Of a stretch of 64,000 bases of DNA, positions 8,483-18,045 are shown one piece after another. This DNA is from Faecalibacter rhinopitheci (GTDB lineage Bacteria; Bacteroidota; Bacteroidia; Flavobacteriales; Weeksellaceae), in assembly GCF_015234135.1 (NCBI RefSeq), contig NZ_JADGIK010000008.1, forward strand, positions 1 through 64,000, written 5' to 3'. The notes below the pieces were generated by a model. It worked only from the letters and a program-made list of their open reading frames with translations. It was not told the origin of the DNA and made no database searches. A program made the translations under genes and the position numbers. The stretch's first letter is position 1. Every line of letters starts with the position of its first letter.

Positions 8483-9508
8483 TTATAAAGATTTGTTGAT
8501 TTCTTTTTTAATTCTTTGTTCAGATTTTATATCCATTATTTGAATGCTTTCTTTGGAAAACACTTTAAAGCTATGTTCATGTTTCTCTAATAAATAATCA
8601 TAAGGACCTTTTGGAGCAATTAATTTTACTAAAACGGGAGCAGTTTCTAAAGATATAAATACAAGTGCAATAAATATAGCTGCGGTACCAAGAATAGCAT
8701 TCGTAGTTCCTAATTCATCTAATGCCTGCATACGAGCAGCAAATCCATTATAATTTTCCTCAGTAGGTTTGGCATCTAGGATTTCTTTTTCTTTTTGTTT
8801 AATCAATGCATCAATTTCGGAATTTAATTCTGCTAGTCTAGGTTGCATTTGCTGAATATATAATTGCATTTCTTCAAACTTTTGTTGTTTTAGTTCAGCT
8901 TTTCGCTTTGCATTCGTCCCATAACCTTCTCGTCCTGTAGTTGTCTCACTCTGTGTTCCAACAATTTCTTTTTCTAATTCAGACGAAGCTAAATTATATT
9001 CATTTCTAATGGCATCAATTTTAGTATAAATTTCTTTTCGCTCACTATCAATTGGTTTAGCTAAATCGGAGTATCTAAAATCTATGCTTTTTTGCAACTC
9101 AGTTTTATTTCTATTTACAATTATATTTAATTGTTTATGAATTTCCTTTTCAAATATTTTTAATTCTAAAGGTTTAGAAATTACAATTCCTAACAATACA
9201 GCAATTGCGATACGTGGTATAGCTATAAATAATTGTCTGAAAAAGTTTCCAGATTTTTTCATTGAAGCTACAATATAACGGTCTAAGTTAAATATCATTA
9301 AACCCCAAAATAGGCCAAATGCAGTTGCAATATAAACGTTATCGAAAACTGTAAATAAAGCATATCCTGCGGATAAAGATGCGAGTAAACCAGTGAATAA
9401 AATAACACCACCAATACCAATATGTTTGTTTACGTCAGTTGGTGTTTTCTTTAAAATTTCTGTGCTGCTACCTGAGCACATAATCAAAAATCGTTGAATA
9501 TCATTCAT
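8483..9508 (-). CDS. DUF4407 domain membrane protein
   Basis: The 341-residue protein fits DUF4407: an N-terminal SGSSTEILKKTPTDVNKH segment, two adjacent helices (about 30-82) with FNLDRYIV after them, a third helix (about 95-112), a long charged coiled-coil (about 120-245, with many Glu/Lys/Gln and LKQQKFEEMQ), and a last helix near 270-292. The coil is probably outside the membrane on the side opposite the first loop. Function is unknown for the family. It stands alone between two other transcription units. Confidence 0.85.
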   Translation of the reverse strand: MNDIQRFLIMCSGSSTEILKKTPTDVNKHIGIGGVILFTGLLASLSAGYALFTVFDNVYIATAFGLFWGLMIFNLDRYIVASMKKSGNFFRQLFIAIPRIAIAVLLGIVISKPLELKIFEKEIHKQLNIIVNRNKTELQKSIDFRYSDLAKPIDSERKEIYTKIDAIRNEYNLASSELEKEIVGTQSETTTGREGYGTNAKRKAELKQQKFEEMQLYIQQMQPRLAELNSEIDALIKQKEKEILDAKPTEENYNGFAARMQALDELGTTNAILGTAAIFIALVFISLETAPVLVKLIAPKGPYDYLLEKHEHSFKVFSKESIQIMDIKSEQRIKKEINKSL

Positions 9509-9554
9509 TTTGTAAAAATAGTACTTTGTATAACATGATATTAAAAATTATGCC

Positions 9555-9586
9555 AAAAAAAACTGATAATCAATGATTATCAGTTT
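9555..9586 (-). terminator. Terminator of ilvE
   Basis: A perfect 13-bp stem (AAACTGATAATCA against TGATTATCAGTTT) is followed, on the minus strand, by a run of eight T. It lies 24 bp past the ilvE stop. Confidence 0.85.
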
Positions 9587-9609
9587 ATATCTAAAATGTT
9601 AAATTGGAA

Positions 9610-10665
9610 TTATTTTCCAACTTTCACTCTCCATCCATAAGGATCTTCCACTAATCCGTATTGAATGTCTCTTAATTTTCCTTTTAATATTGAAGCAAAA
9701 GATTCTTCATCAGATAAAATTTCTATTGGAGCTCTTTCTTCTGCGAAACCTACGGCATTGTAAGAGTTAACAACTACTGCAGTTCCACATCCGAATACTT
9801 CTTTTAACTGACCATCTTTATATGCATCATACATTTCTTGTACAGCAACTGGACGAATTTCCACATCCATACCACTATCTTTAGCTAATGTTAACAAAGA
9901 ATCACGTGTAACACCATTTAAAATTCTTTCAGAAGTTGGAGCCGTTAATAATTTATCTCCTATACGGACCATTACGTTCATTGTTCCAGCTTCCTCAATA
10001 TATTTATGCTCGATAGAATCTGTCCAAATTACTTGGTCGTAACCATCTTTTTGAGCTTCTTGTGTAGGATAAAACGATGCTGCATAGTTACCAGCACATT
10101 TTGCAAAACCAACACCACCTTGTGCAGAACGGCTGTAGAAATCAGCAATTTTAACTGATAAAGGCTTGTCGTAATATGCAGGTGCATAAGCTAATAAAAC
10201 TACAAACATAAATTCGTTAGATGATCTTGCAGAAATAGCTTCTTCTGTAGCAAACATTGTAGGACGAATATATAGTGATGTTCCATAGTTTTTAGGAACC
10301 CATTGACGGTCTAAATCTACGATTGTTTGAATACCTTCCATAAAGATTTCTTCAGGAACAGTAGGCATATTTAATCGCTCAGCAGATAGGTTAAAACGTT
10401 CAAAATTACGATCTGGGCGGAAAATAAAAACTTCATCATTCTCATTTTTGTAAGCTTTCATACCTTCAAAAATCGCTTGACCATAATGAAATGCCATTGC
10501 TGCAGGAGTGAATTCTAAAGCTCCATAAGGCATAATTTTAGGTTCATCCCACTTTCCATCTTTATATTTAGCCACAAGCATGTGGTCTGTAAAGTTTTTA
10601 CCAAAAACTTTAGAGTCGAATACCGAATCATTAAATTTAGATTCAGCTATTTTTTCTATAATCAT
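9610..10665 (-). CDS. ilvE: Branched-chain amino acid aminotransferase
   Basis: IlvE exchanges the amino group between glutamate and the keto acids of valine, leucine and isoleucine, using pyridoxal phosphate. At 351 residues it belongs to the longer, eukaryote-like branch common in Bacteroidota. The Schiff-base lysine is Lys189 in GFAKCAGNYAASF. Other conserved parts are YGQAIFEGMKAY near residue 61, EEAGTMNV and the C-terminal YGLVEDPYGW. It is divergent from mnmD, with back-to-back -7 elements in between. Confidence 0.95.
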   Translation of the reverse strand: MIIEKIAESKFNDSVFDSKVFGKNFTDHMLVAKYKDGKWDEPKIMPYGALEFTPAAMAFHYGQAIFEGMKAYKNENDEVFIFRPDRNFERFNLSAERLNMPTVPEEIFMEGIQTIVDLDRQWVPKNYGTSLYIRPTMFATEEAISARSSNEFMFVVLLAYAPAYYDKPLSVKIADFYSRSAQGGVGFAKCAGNYAASFYPTQEAQKDGYDQVIWTDSIEHKYIEEAGTMNVMVRIGDKLLTAPTSERILNGVTRDSLLTLAKDSGMDVEIRPVAVQEMYDAYKDGQLKEVFGCGTAVVVNSYNAVGFAEERAPIEILSDEESFASILKGKLRDIQYGLVEDPYGWRVKVGK

Positions 10666-10684
10666 TAGAAGTAAATTTTGTTTG

Positions 10685-10713
10685 TTGCGGTATCAAATAT
10701 ACATTTATTTTTG
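10685..10713 (+). promoter_or_regulatory. Predicted mnmD promoter
   Basis: TTG at 10685-10687, 18 bases, and TATTTTTG at 10706-10713 match the Bacteroidota promoter on both elements. The start site would be about 30 nt before the mnmD ATG. It overlaps the ilvE promoter. Confidence 0.65.
10694..10701 (-). promoter_or_regulatory. Predicted -7 element of ilvE
   Basis: The minus strand reads TATATTTG here, an exact TAnnTTTG match about 29 nt before the ilvE start. No clear -33 TTG is seen. The mnmD -7 element begins only 4 bp away on the other strand. Confidence 0.6.
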
Positions 10714-10747
10714 TGCTTTTACATAAAATAATTCATAACTTATTCGG

Positions 10748-11461
10748 ATGAAACGCAAAATTGTAGAAACGGAAGATGGTTCAAAAACCATTCATATTGA
10801 AGACTGGAACGAGACGTATCATTCTATACACGGTGCAGTACAAGAGGCTCGGCATGTGTTTGTAAAAAACGGATTAGATCACTTTAAAAAAATAAATGAA
10901 CCGATAAATATTCTAGAAATTGGCTTAGGAACAGGATTAAATTCTTTTATAACTTTCTTAGAAGCCTTTACTCATAATATAACTGTTAATTATATTGGTG
11001 TTGAAAAATTTCCTGTATCACCAGAAGAGTTTGAAGCTATAAATTTCTTTGATGATGTTTTTAAATTCTATCCAGAATTAAAATCCAGAAAAGATGAATT
11101 ATACGGTATTTATCAAAAAATGTTTAATTGTGAATGGGAAACGACCCACGAAATTTCATTAAATTTTCATTTTAAAAAATTACAAAAAGATTTCTTCGAT
11201 TTGAAGGGAGCTACAAAGGAGAAATTTGATTTAGTTTATTTTGATGCATTTGGATCACAAGTACAGCCAGAATTATGGGAAGAAGAATTACTAACCATTG
11301 TTGCAGAATTAATGAAGGAAGTAAGCATTCTAACGACTTATGCGGCTAAGGGCAGTTTAAAACGAGCGATGAAAAATAATGGTTTTAAAGTTGAGAAACG
11401 AGAAGGACCTCCAGGTAAAAGAGAAATGATGGTTTGTTTAAAAAATTTTAATAATGAGTAA
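10748..11461 (+). CDS. mnmD: tRNA (mnm5s2U34) methyltransferase MnmD
   Basis: MnmD transfers a methyl group to the wobble uridine of tRNAs to finish the mnm5(s2)U34 modification. The 237-residue protein is the stand-alone methyltransferase domain, without the FAD domain of enterobacterial MnmC. The SAM motif LEIGLGTGLN lies at about 56-65. YFDAFGSQVQPELW and TYAAKGSLKRAM are the typical later motifs, the second holding the catalytic loop. The 3' end overlaps the Nudix gene by 8 bp, indicating coupled translation. The partner modification gene mnmA is also in this window (34.0 kb). Confidence 0.92.
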   Translation: MKRKIVETEDGSKTIHIEDWNETYHSIHGAVQEARHVFVKNGLDHFKKINEPINILEIGLGTGLNSFITFLEAFTHNITVNYIGVEKFPVSPEEFEAINFFDDVFKFYPELKSRKDELYGIYQKMFNCEWETTHEISLNFHFKKLQKDFFDLKGATKEKFDLVYFDAFGSQVQPELWEEELLTIVAELMKEVSILTTYAAKGSLKRAMKNNGFKVEKREGPPGKREMMVCLKNFNNE

Positions 11462-11885
11462 ACCTTTTAATGTAAGAGTATATGCTTTGCTAGAGCATCA
11501 AGGTAAAGTATTAATTATTAATGAACCTTTTCAGAATCAATTAATTTTGAAATTCCCTGGTGGTGGGCTAGAATTTGGTGAAGGTACTAGAGATTGTCTT
11601 ATACGTGAATTTAAAGAAGAACTAAATCTAGAAGTAGAGATTGGGGAGCATTTATATACGCAAGATTTTTTTCAAGAAAATATCTTTGATCCTTCAGAGC
11701 AAATATTGTTAATTTATTATAAAGCGACAACAACTGAAGAGGCTTTATCAAAATTAGAAATTTTAGACTCAGATATAAAAGAATTGATTTGGGAGCCCAT
11801 TCAAAATTTAAATCCCGAGAAAATGACTTTAGCAGCAGATAAAATAGTTATCAATTTATATAAAAATAAAAACTTCGAATCTTAA
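11454..11885 (+). CDS. Nudix hydrolase
   Basis: The 143-residue protein is a single Nudix domain. The Nudix box is GGLEFGEGTRDCLIREFKEE, about residues 36-57, with the metal-binding REFKEE core. Nudix enzymes split nucleoside diphosphates linked to another moiety. The substrate cannot be assigned. It overlaps mnmD by 8 bp. Its last four residues (NFES) and stop codon lie inside a palindrome shared with the convergent gene. Confidence 0.88.
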   Translation: MSKPFNVRVYALLEHQGKVLIINEPFQNQLILKFPGGGLEFGEGTRDCLIREFKEELNLEVEIGEHLYTQDFFQENIFDPSEQILLIYYKATTTEEALSKLEILDSDIKELIWEPIQNLNPEKMTLAADKIVINLYKNKNFES

Positions 11886-11897
11886 GATTCGAAGTTT
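11870..11897. terminator. Perfect 28-bp palindrome, shared terminator inside both coding ends
   Basis: The 28 bases are a perfect palindrome (half-site AAACTTCGAATCTT). The stop codons of the plus-strand Nudix gene and of the minus-strand gene overlap at its centre. A T-rich tract follows on the minus strand (complement of 11855-11870), a weaker one on the plus strand. It should end transcription from both sides. Confidence 0.75.
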
Positions 11898-12265
11898 ATG
11901 ATATTTTGATCTTCAAAATACTGAATTACGGCATGTTTCATTAACAATGTCTGTTCATTCGTTTTTAAAGGAGGCAATTCATCTAATAATTCAAAATGTG
12001 GCCACCCTTCAGGGTCTAATCCATCAAAACGGTAAAATCCAAATGGTTCTAAAACGCGACAAACTGCGATATGTAGAAGATTTAATTTTTCGTCTTTTTT
12101 GAATTTTCTTTTTCCTTGACCTAATTCTTGTACACCAATTAAAAATAAAATAGTGTCTAAATCTGGCGTTTCACCATCTGTAAAATTAGTTTCAAAGAAT
12201 TGTTCAATCTTTTTCCATTTATCACGGGTAGTAGATTGATTGATATCTATTGTTTTAATATCCAT
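11882..12265 (-). CDS. Conserved hypothetical protein
   Basis: I recognise this 127-residue soluble protein only as a kind of conserved flavobacterial hypothetical. Distinct segments are TPDLDTILFLIGVQELGQG (about 33-51) and YRFDGLDPEGWPHFELLDEL (about 78-97). It has no signal peptide or membrane span. It is the last gene of the greA-HIT-TPR cluster, 5 bp after the preceding gene, and ends in the shared palindrome, its C terminus also being NFES. Confidence 0.75.
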   Translation of the reverse strand: MDIKTIDINQSTTRDKWKKIEQFFETNFTDGETPDLDTILFLIGVQELGQGKRKFKKDEKLNLLHIAVCRVLEPFGFYRFDGLDPEGWPHFELLDELPPLKTNEQTLLMKHAVIQYFEDQNIINFES

Positions 12266-12270
12266 AGGGA

Positions 12271-12846
12271 TTAAAATTTGCGTCCTTTATGACGCATATG
12301 TGGATTTTGTAATTTGTTTACATTCACATTTCCGAAACGTTTCATTTGATCATTCATTGTTTTTATCTGATCACCAAACATTCCCTTTGTATCATTTTTC
12401 TTAGCTTCTTTGATGTATGTTTCAGCATCACGTTTATTTCCTTTTGCCATTGCAGCTCCAGCTAGTGATAAATTTGCCATTGCACGGTCATGATCAAAAG
12501 TTAAACCGAAGTTTAATGCTTCTTTCATAAATTTTTCTGAACCATTAAGATCATTATCTTGTGCTGCAACAATTCCTTTCATATAATTAAAATACCCTAA
12601 TTGGTTAGGAATTAATTGTGTCTGAGGATTTGTAATTTTATTTAACCACATTTTTGTTTTACCCATTTCTTCTTTACGTAAAAACCAAAAGGCTAATAGA
12701 ATATTTTCATTTTTAAAATAAAACAATACTGGAAATATTGCTACTATTAATGAAATAAATCCCCAACCATATTCTCTATTAACAAATGCAACAATTGCTA
12801 ATATAACTAATACAGCGGCGATTACTAATTTGATATATTTATTCAT
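12271..12846 (-). CDS. Membrane protein with TPR-like C-terminal part
   Basis: The 191-residue protein opens with two close hydrophobic helices (about 5-22 and 27-46). A soluble helical part follows, with the TPR-like sequence YFNYMKGIVAAQDNDLNGSE and a second repeat NLSLAGAAMAKGNKRDAETY (about 125-145). The basic tail HMRHKGRKF ends the protein. Membrane-anchored TPR proteins usually act as scaffolds, but no partner is indicated. It is 8 bp downstream of the HIT gene. Confidence 0.75.
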   Translation of the reverse strand: MNKYIKLVIAAVLVILAIVAFVNREYGWGFISLIVAIFPVLFYFKNENILLAFWFLRKEEMGKTKMWLNKITNPQTQLIPNQLGYFNYMKGIVAAQDNDLNGSEKFMKEALNFGLTFDHDRAMANLSLAGAAMAKGNKRDAETYIKEAKKNDTKGMFGDQIKTMNDQMKRFGNVNVNKLQNPHMRHKGRKF

Positions 12847-12854
12847 TTTATATA

Positions 12855-13247
12855 TTATAAATATGATTTGATTTGCGAAGTAATTTCAGCCATTTCATTT
12901 GCATCCAATTTTAGTTTAGGCTTTGCAAAGTTAATGTCTTCCATTGAATTTAGAGGTACCAAATGAACATGTACATGTGGTACCTCTAATCCAACAACTG
13001 CTACCCCAACACGTAAGCATGGGATTGCTTGTTCTATAGCTTTAGCAATATCATAAGAGAAATCCATTAGTCCGTTATAAGATTCTCTATCTAAATCAAA
13101 GATTTTATCAACTTCTTGCTTTGGAATAACTAATACATGACCCTTTACCAATGGAAAGGCATCTAAAATAGCAATATATTGATTATTTTCTGCAATCTTA
13201 TACGAAGGAATTTCGTTATTTATGATTTTCGTGAAAATGCTAGCCAT
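12855..13247 (-). CDS. HIT family nucleotide hydrolase/transferase
   Basis: The 130-residue protein is a single HIT domain. The histidine triad HVHVHLVPL lies at about residues 91-99 (His91, His93 and His95), with the typical ILDAFPLVKGHVLVIPK earlier. Members (HinT-like) hydrolyse purine nucleoside phosphoramidates or dinucleoside polyphosphates. It follows greA by 18 bp; greA-HIT order is common in Bacteroidota. Confidence 0.92.
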   Translation of the reverse strand: MASIFTKIINNEIPSYKIAENNQYIAILDAFPLVKGHVLVIPKQEVDKIFDLDRESYNGLMDFSYDIAKAIEQAIPCLRVGVAVVGLEVPHVHVHLVPLNSMEDINFAKPKLKLDANEMAEITSQIKSYL

Positions 13248-13265
13248 AAATTTTTATTTAAAATT

Positions 13266-13745
13266 TTAGCTCAAAGATATTTCTAAAATTTCAAATTTTA
13301 AAGTCATTCCATTAGGTAATGTAATATCTGCTACATCATTTATAGATTTTCCAAGTAAACCTTTAGCAATTGGAGTATTTACAGAAATACGAAATTTAGC
13401 AAGATCTGCTTCAGTTTCAGGAACTAAAGTATATACCATTTCTTGTCCATTAGCTAAATTTTTAATTTTAACTTTAGATAAAATAGAAATTTTAGATGAG
13501 TCTAATTTTGATTCATCAATAATTCGAGCATTTCCTACACTTTCTTTCAACTTAGCAATTTTCATTTCTAATAATCCTTGCGCTTCTTTTGCGGCATCGT
13601 ACTCTGCATTTTCGGATAAGTCTCCTTTGTCACGTGCTTCTGCAATTTGTTGAGAAATTTTAGGTCGCTCAATAGTTTCTAATTGATGTAATTCTGCACG
13701 AAGCTTATCTAAACCTTCTTTGGTTACATATTGTATATTTGCCAT
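13266..13745 (-). CDS. greA: Transcription elongation factor GreA
   Basis: GreA enters the secondary channel of RNA polymerase and stimulates cleavage of the RNA in backtracked complexes. The 159-residue length is standard. The N-terminal coiled coil holds the tip acidic pair in DKGDLSENAEYDAAKEAQ (about residues 39-56). The C-terminal FKBP-like domain includes VSVNTPIAKGLLGKS-like sequence. It is the first gene of a four-gene minus-strand unit and has a leader of about 75 nt with a hairpin. Confidence 0.96.
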   Translation of the reverse strand: MANIQYVTKEGLDKLRAELHQLETIERPKISQQIAEARDKGDLSENAEYDAAKEAQGLLEMKIAKLKESVGNARIIDESKLDSSKISILSKVKIKNLANGQEMVYTLVPETEADLAKFRISVNTPIAKGLLGKSINDVADITLPNGMTLKFEILEISLS

Positions 13746-13787
13746 AACAATGTATTAGTTTTGCGTTATTTTTAAAAAATAAATAAT

Positions 13788-13833
13788 CCTACACATTACA
13801 TTGTACGTGCAGGACTATTTACTAGCAAATATA
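13788..13833 (-). promoter_or_regulatory. greA promoter and leader hairpin
   Basis: The minus strand reads TATATTTG at 13833-13826, giving a start site near 13821 and a 75-nt leader. The leader contains an inverted repeat, CCTGCAC against GTGTAGG (13813-13788), with one G-T pair. It could be an attenuation or protein-binding element. No T run follows, so it is not a plain terminator. Confidence 0.5.
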
Positions 13834-13861
13834 GTAATTTTTTTAATCGAAATTAAAAACC

Positions 13862-14302
13862 ATGAAGTTTATTAAAACGATTCTAAATAGTGTTTCTTTT
13901 GTATTTATCATTCTTACACTATTAAATTGCCAATCAGATGACGGTACCGTTAGTTGTGTACCATCTTATACAATTAGTAAATCAATTAATTTATCGATGC
14001 CACTATATGTCAATTTAAATAATCCTGGAGGATGGATATATTTAGAAGGTATAAACACCGGATCTCGAGGATTAATAGTTGTCAATACAGGGGTAGGGTA
14101 TAAAGCTTATGATCGTAATGCGCCGCATATCTGTCCTACAGGAAAATCAACGATATATGTAAAGGACAATCTAAAAATGGTTTGTGATGAAGATGGATCA
14201 GAATGGATTCTTACTACCGGACAACCTACTAAAGTAGCAAATAGATCTCCAAGAACATATCAGGTGATCGCTAATGGTAATCAATTACTTATTACAAATT
14301 AA
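13862..14302 (+). CDS. Lipoprotein with a degenerate Rieske-like domain
   Basis: The 146-residue protein has a lipoprotein signal peptide with lipobox TLLNC (Cys23). The part after about residue 60 follows the Rieske pattern in outline: GYKAYDRNAPHICPTG, then MVCDEDGSEWILTTGQP, then YQVIANGNQLLITN. In active Rieske proteins a CxH and a CxxH pair bind the 2Fe-2S cluster. Here only Cys in HICP and Cys in VCDEDG remain and both histidine positions are replaced, so cluster binding is unlikely. It is divergent from greA. Function unknown. Confidence 0.72.
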   Translation: MKFIKTILNSVSFVFIILTLLNCQSDDGTVSCVPSYTISKSINLSMPLYVNLNNPGGWIYLEGINTGSRGLIVVNTGVGYKAYDRNAPHICPTGKSTIYVKDNLKMVCDEDGSEWILTTGQPTKVANRSPRTYQVIANGNQLLITN

Positions 14303-14469
14303 TTCGTCAATAATTGATAATTGTTAAAAAATACGTATAATTACAAATCTAAAATTTATAAATTCAAGCAATATTGGTTTTTAAGATTTAAAATATCAAA
14401 AATACTATGCATGAATAAAAAATAATGATAATGTTTTCAGATATTAAAATTTAAAACATTTTAAATTCG

Positions 14470-14500
14470 TTGTATAAAAATTACAGAATCGTTATTTTTG
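14470..14500 (+). promoter_or_regulatory. Predicted eno promoter
   Basis: TTG at 14470-14472, 20 bases, and TATTTTTG at 14493-14500 match both Bacteroidota elements. The leader to the eno ATG would be about 33 nt. Confidence 0.65.
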
Positions 14501-14531
14501 AATGATAATAAATTTTTCAAACAAAACATAA

Positions 14532-15830
<1,299 letters not shown>

Positions 15831-15911
15831 AATAATTTTTTACTGATATCAATCAGTCTGAAATTAATAAAATACATTGTAAATTACGCGTTAAATAATA
15901 TAAACTAAAAA

Positions 15912-17195
15912 ATGTCAGACAAGGTAGTATTAAGTTACGATGGAAAGGAGTTGGAGCTTCCGGTTTCAACAGGGTCAATGGACGAAAAGTCAATTGATGT
16001 TTCTAAGTTAAGAGGTGCAACAGGATTAATCACTATGGACCCAGGTTATAAGAACACTGGATCTTGTGAGTCTAAAATCACTTTCTTAGATGGTGAAGAA
16101 GGAAAGTTATTGTATAGAGGATATCCAATCGAACAAATTGCAGATCAATCTAACTTTGAAGAAGTAATGTACCTATTAATTAAAGGTGAATTACCAACTC
16201 AAGAACAATTAGATGGTTTTGTAGCTGATATTAGAAAAAATACTGAAGTAGCTGAAGAGATTGTTACAATGTTAAATGCATTTCCACAGGGATCACACCC
16301 AATGGCAATCATTTCATCTTTAACGTCTGCTTTATCTGTTTTTAATGCAGATAAAATTAATGTAGCTACAGAAGAAGAAATGTATGAAGCAGCTGTTACA
16401 TTATTAGGACAATTCCCAGTAATCGCAGCATGGTCACAACGTAAGATTAAAGGTTTACCTTTAACTAAATCAGATAATTCATTATCATATGTAGAAAATT
16501 TCTACCAAATGTTATTTAATGATGGTTCTGAGGGATACAAAGCAGATCCTACAATCGTTGATGCATTCGACAAATTATTAATTTTACATGCTGATCACGA
16601 ACAAAACTGTTCTGCATCTACTGTACGTTTAGTAGGTTCATCACATGCAGGTATTTTTGCTTCTATTGCTGCAGGTATATCAGCTTTATGGGGACCATTA
16701 CATGGTGGAGCTAACCAAGCTGTATTAGAAATGTTAGAAGCTATCCAAAATGATGGTGGAGATGTTGCTAAATACATTGGTAAAGCAAAAGATAAAGAAG
16801 ATCCATTCCGTTTAATGGGATTCGGACACCGTGTGTACAAAAATTTCGATCCACGTGCTCGTATTATCAAAGTTGCGGCTGACAATGTATTATCTACTTT
16901 AGGAATTGAAGATCCTATCTTAGATATCGCGAGAGGTTTAGAGCAAGCTTGTTTAGAAGATGATTACTTCAAAGCGCGTAAGTTATATCCAAACGTAGAT
17001 TTCTACTCAGGAATTATTTATAAAGCTTTACAAATTCCAACTGAAATGTTTACAGTAATGTTTGCTGTAGGACGTTTACCAGGTTGGATTGCTCAATGGA
17101 TGGAAATGCGTCAAACTAATCAACCAATCGGACGTCCACGTCAGTTATACACTGGTGCTGCGACTCGTGATTATGTTGAGATGTCTGCAAGATAA
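15912..17195 (+). CDS. gltA: Citrate synthase
   Basis: Citrate synthase joins acetyl-CoA and oxaloacetate at the entry of the TCA cycle. The 427-residue protein is of the hexameric, proteobacterial-like type with an N-terminal beta domain. Catalytic regions are NCSASTVRLVGSSHAG, LWGPLHGGANQAVLEML, MGFGHRVYKNFDPRA with the active histidine, and the C-terminal RPRQLYTGAATRDY. It probably shares transcripts with eno and ends at a strong terminator. Confidence 0.97.
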   Translation: MSDKVVLSYDGKELELPVSTGSMDEKSIDVSKLRGATGLITMDPGYKNTGSCESKITFLDGEEGKLLYRGYPIEQIADQSNFEEVMYLLIKGELPTQEQLDGFVADIRKNTEVAEEIVTMLNAFPQGSHPMAIISSLTSALSVFNADKINVATEEEMYEAAVTLLGQFPVIAAWSQRKIKGLPLTKSDNSLSYVENFYQMLFNDGSEGYKADPTIVDAFDKLLILHADHEQNCSASTVRLVGSSHAGIFASIAAGISALWGPLHGGANQAVLEMLEAIQNDGGDVAKYIGKAKDKEDPFRLMGFGHRVYKNFDPRARIIKVAADNVLSTLGIEDPILDIARGLEQACLEDDYFKARKLYPNVDFYSGIIYKALQIPTEMFTVMFAVGRLPGWIAQWMEMRQTNQPIGRPRQLYTGAATRDYVEMSAR

Positions 17196-17216
17196 TATAC
17201 ATTTACATACGATTTT

Positions 17217-17251
17217 AAAACTCCAAAGGCTTTTGCCTTTGGAGTTTTTTT
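17217..17251 (+). terminator. Terminator of gltA
   Basis: A perfect 13-bp stem (AAACTCCAAAGGC and its complement) with a TTTT loop runs into a T tract. Confidence 0.9.
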
Positions 17252-17314
17252 ATGACGTGTAATTTTGAATTTAAATGTTAATTAATTAATTTTAAGAAAC
17301 TTAAATTATAAGCC

Positions 17315-17983
17315 ATGAAATTTGATAAGATAAATAACAAAGGACAAGCTCAACTTTTTGATAATAAATTTTTAGAATTTCTTACAAAAGGGCACCCAGC
17401 AATTATTTGGGGAATGTATATTCCTATTTTATCTTACAGTATATATTATGGTTTTATAAATTTTAACTATTCTCTCCAATTAGTTCTAATGTTGTTTTTT
17501 AGTGCAATGGCATTTTGGACATTGTTTGAGTATTTTGCACATCGCTATTTATTTCATTGGACTACAAACCATCCAAAATTTCAACGAGTAGTCTATATAT
17601 TTCATGGCAATCACCATCATTATCCTAGAGACAGACAACGTTTATTTATGCCTCCAGTACCTAGTATAATTCTAGCCTCTATCATCTTTACAATACAATA
17701 CTTAATTTTAGGAAAATATGTCTTCGGTTTTTTCCCAGGATTTATGCTCGGATATCTATTATATGCTTCAATGCATTATTTAATCCATGCTATAGCACCT
17801 CCTTTTAAGTTTATGAAACCTCTATGGCGAAATCATCATTTGCATCATTATAAGGATGAAGATTTAGGATTTGGCGTTTCAAATACCTTTTGGGATAGAA
17901 TATTTGGAACAATGTTCGACTTAGGAAATATTAAAGAAGATAAAGCTAAAGTAAAAGATTTAATGTTCGAGAAAAAGAAATAA
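17315..17983 (+). CDS. Fatty acid hydroxylase / sterol desaturase family membrane protein
   Basis: The 222-residue protein is an integral membrane di-iron enzyme with the histidine clusters of the family: HRYLFH (about 72-77), HGNHHHYPRD (about 98-107), HYLIHA and NHHLHHYK (about 173-180). Four hydrophobic segments surround them. The closest functional type is fatty-acid 2-hydroxylase, which would hydroxylate acyl chains of sphingolipid- or sulfonolipid-like molecules found in Bacteroidota. The substrate is inference. Confidence 0.87.
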   Translation: MKFDKINNKGQAQLFDNKFLEFLTKGHPAIIWGMYIPILSYSIYYGFINFNYSLQLVLMLFFSAMAFWTLFEYFAHRYLFHWTTNHPKFQRVVYIFHGNHHHYPRDRQRLFMPPVPSIILASIIFTIQYLILGKYVFGFFPGFMLGYLLYASMHYLIHAIAPPFKFMKPLWRNHHLHHYKDEDLGFGVSNTFWDRIFGTMFDLGNIKEDKAKVKDLMFEKKK

Positions 17984-17991
17984 CAACAATG

Positions 17992-18018
17992 AGCTGTCAG
18001 AAATGATAGCTTTTTTTA
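17992..18018 (+). terminator. Terminator of the fatty acid hydroxylase gene
   Basis: AGCTGTCA and TGATAGCT (one G-T pair) form a short stem followed by a T run. Confidence 0.75.
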
Positions 18019-18045
18019 TTATCTTCAAAACTTATAAATTAATAC

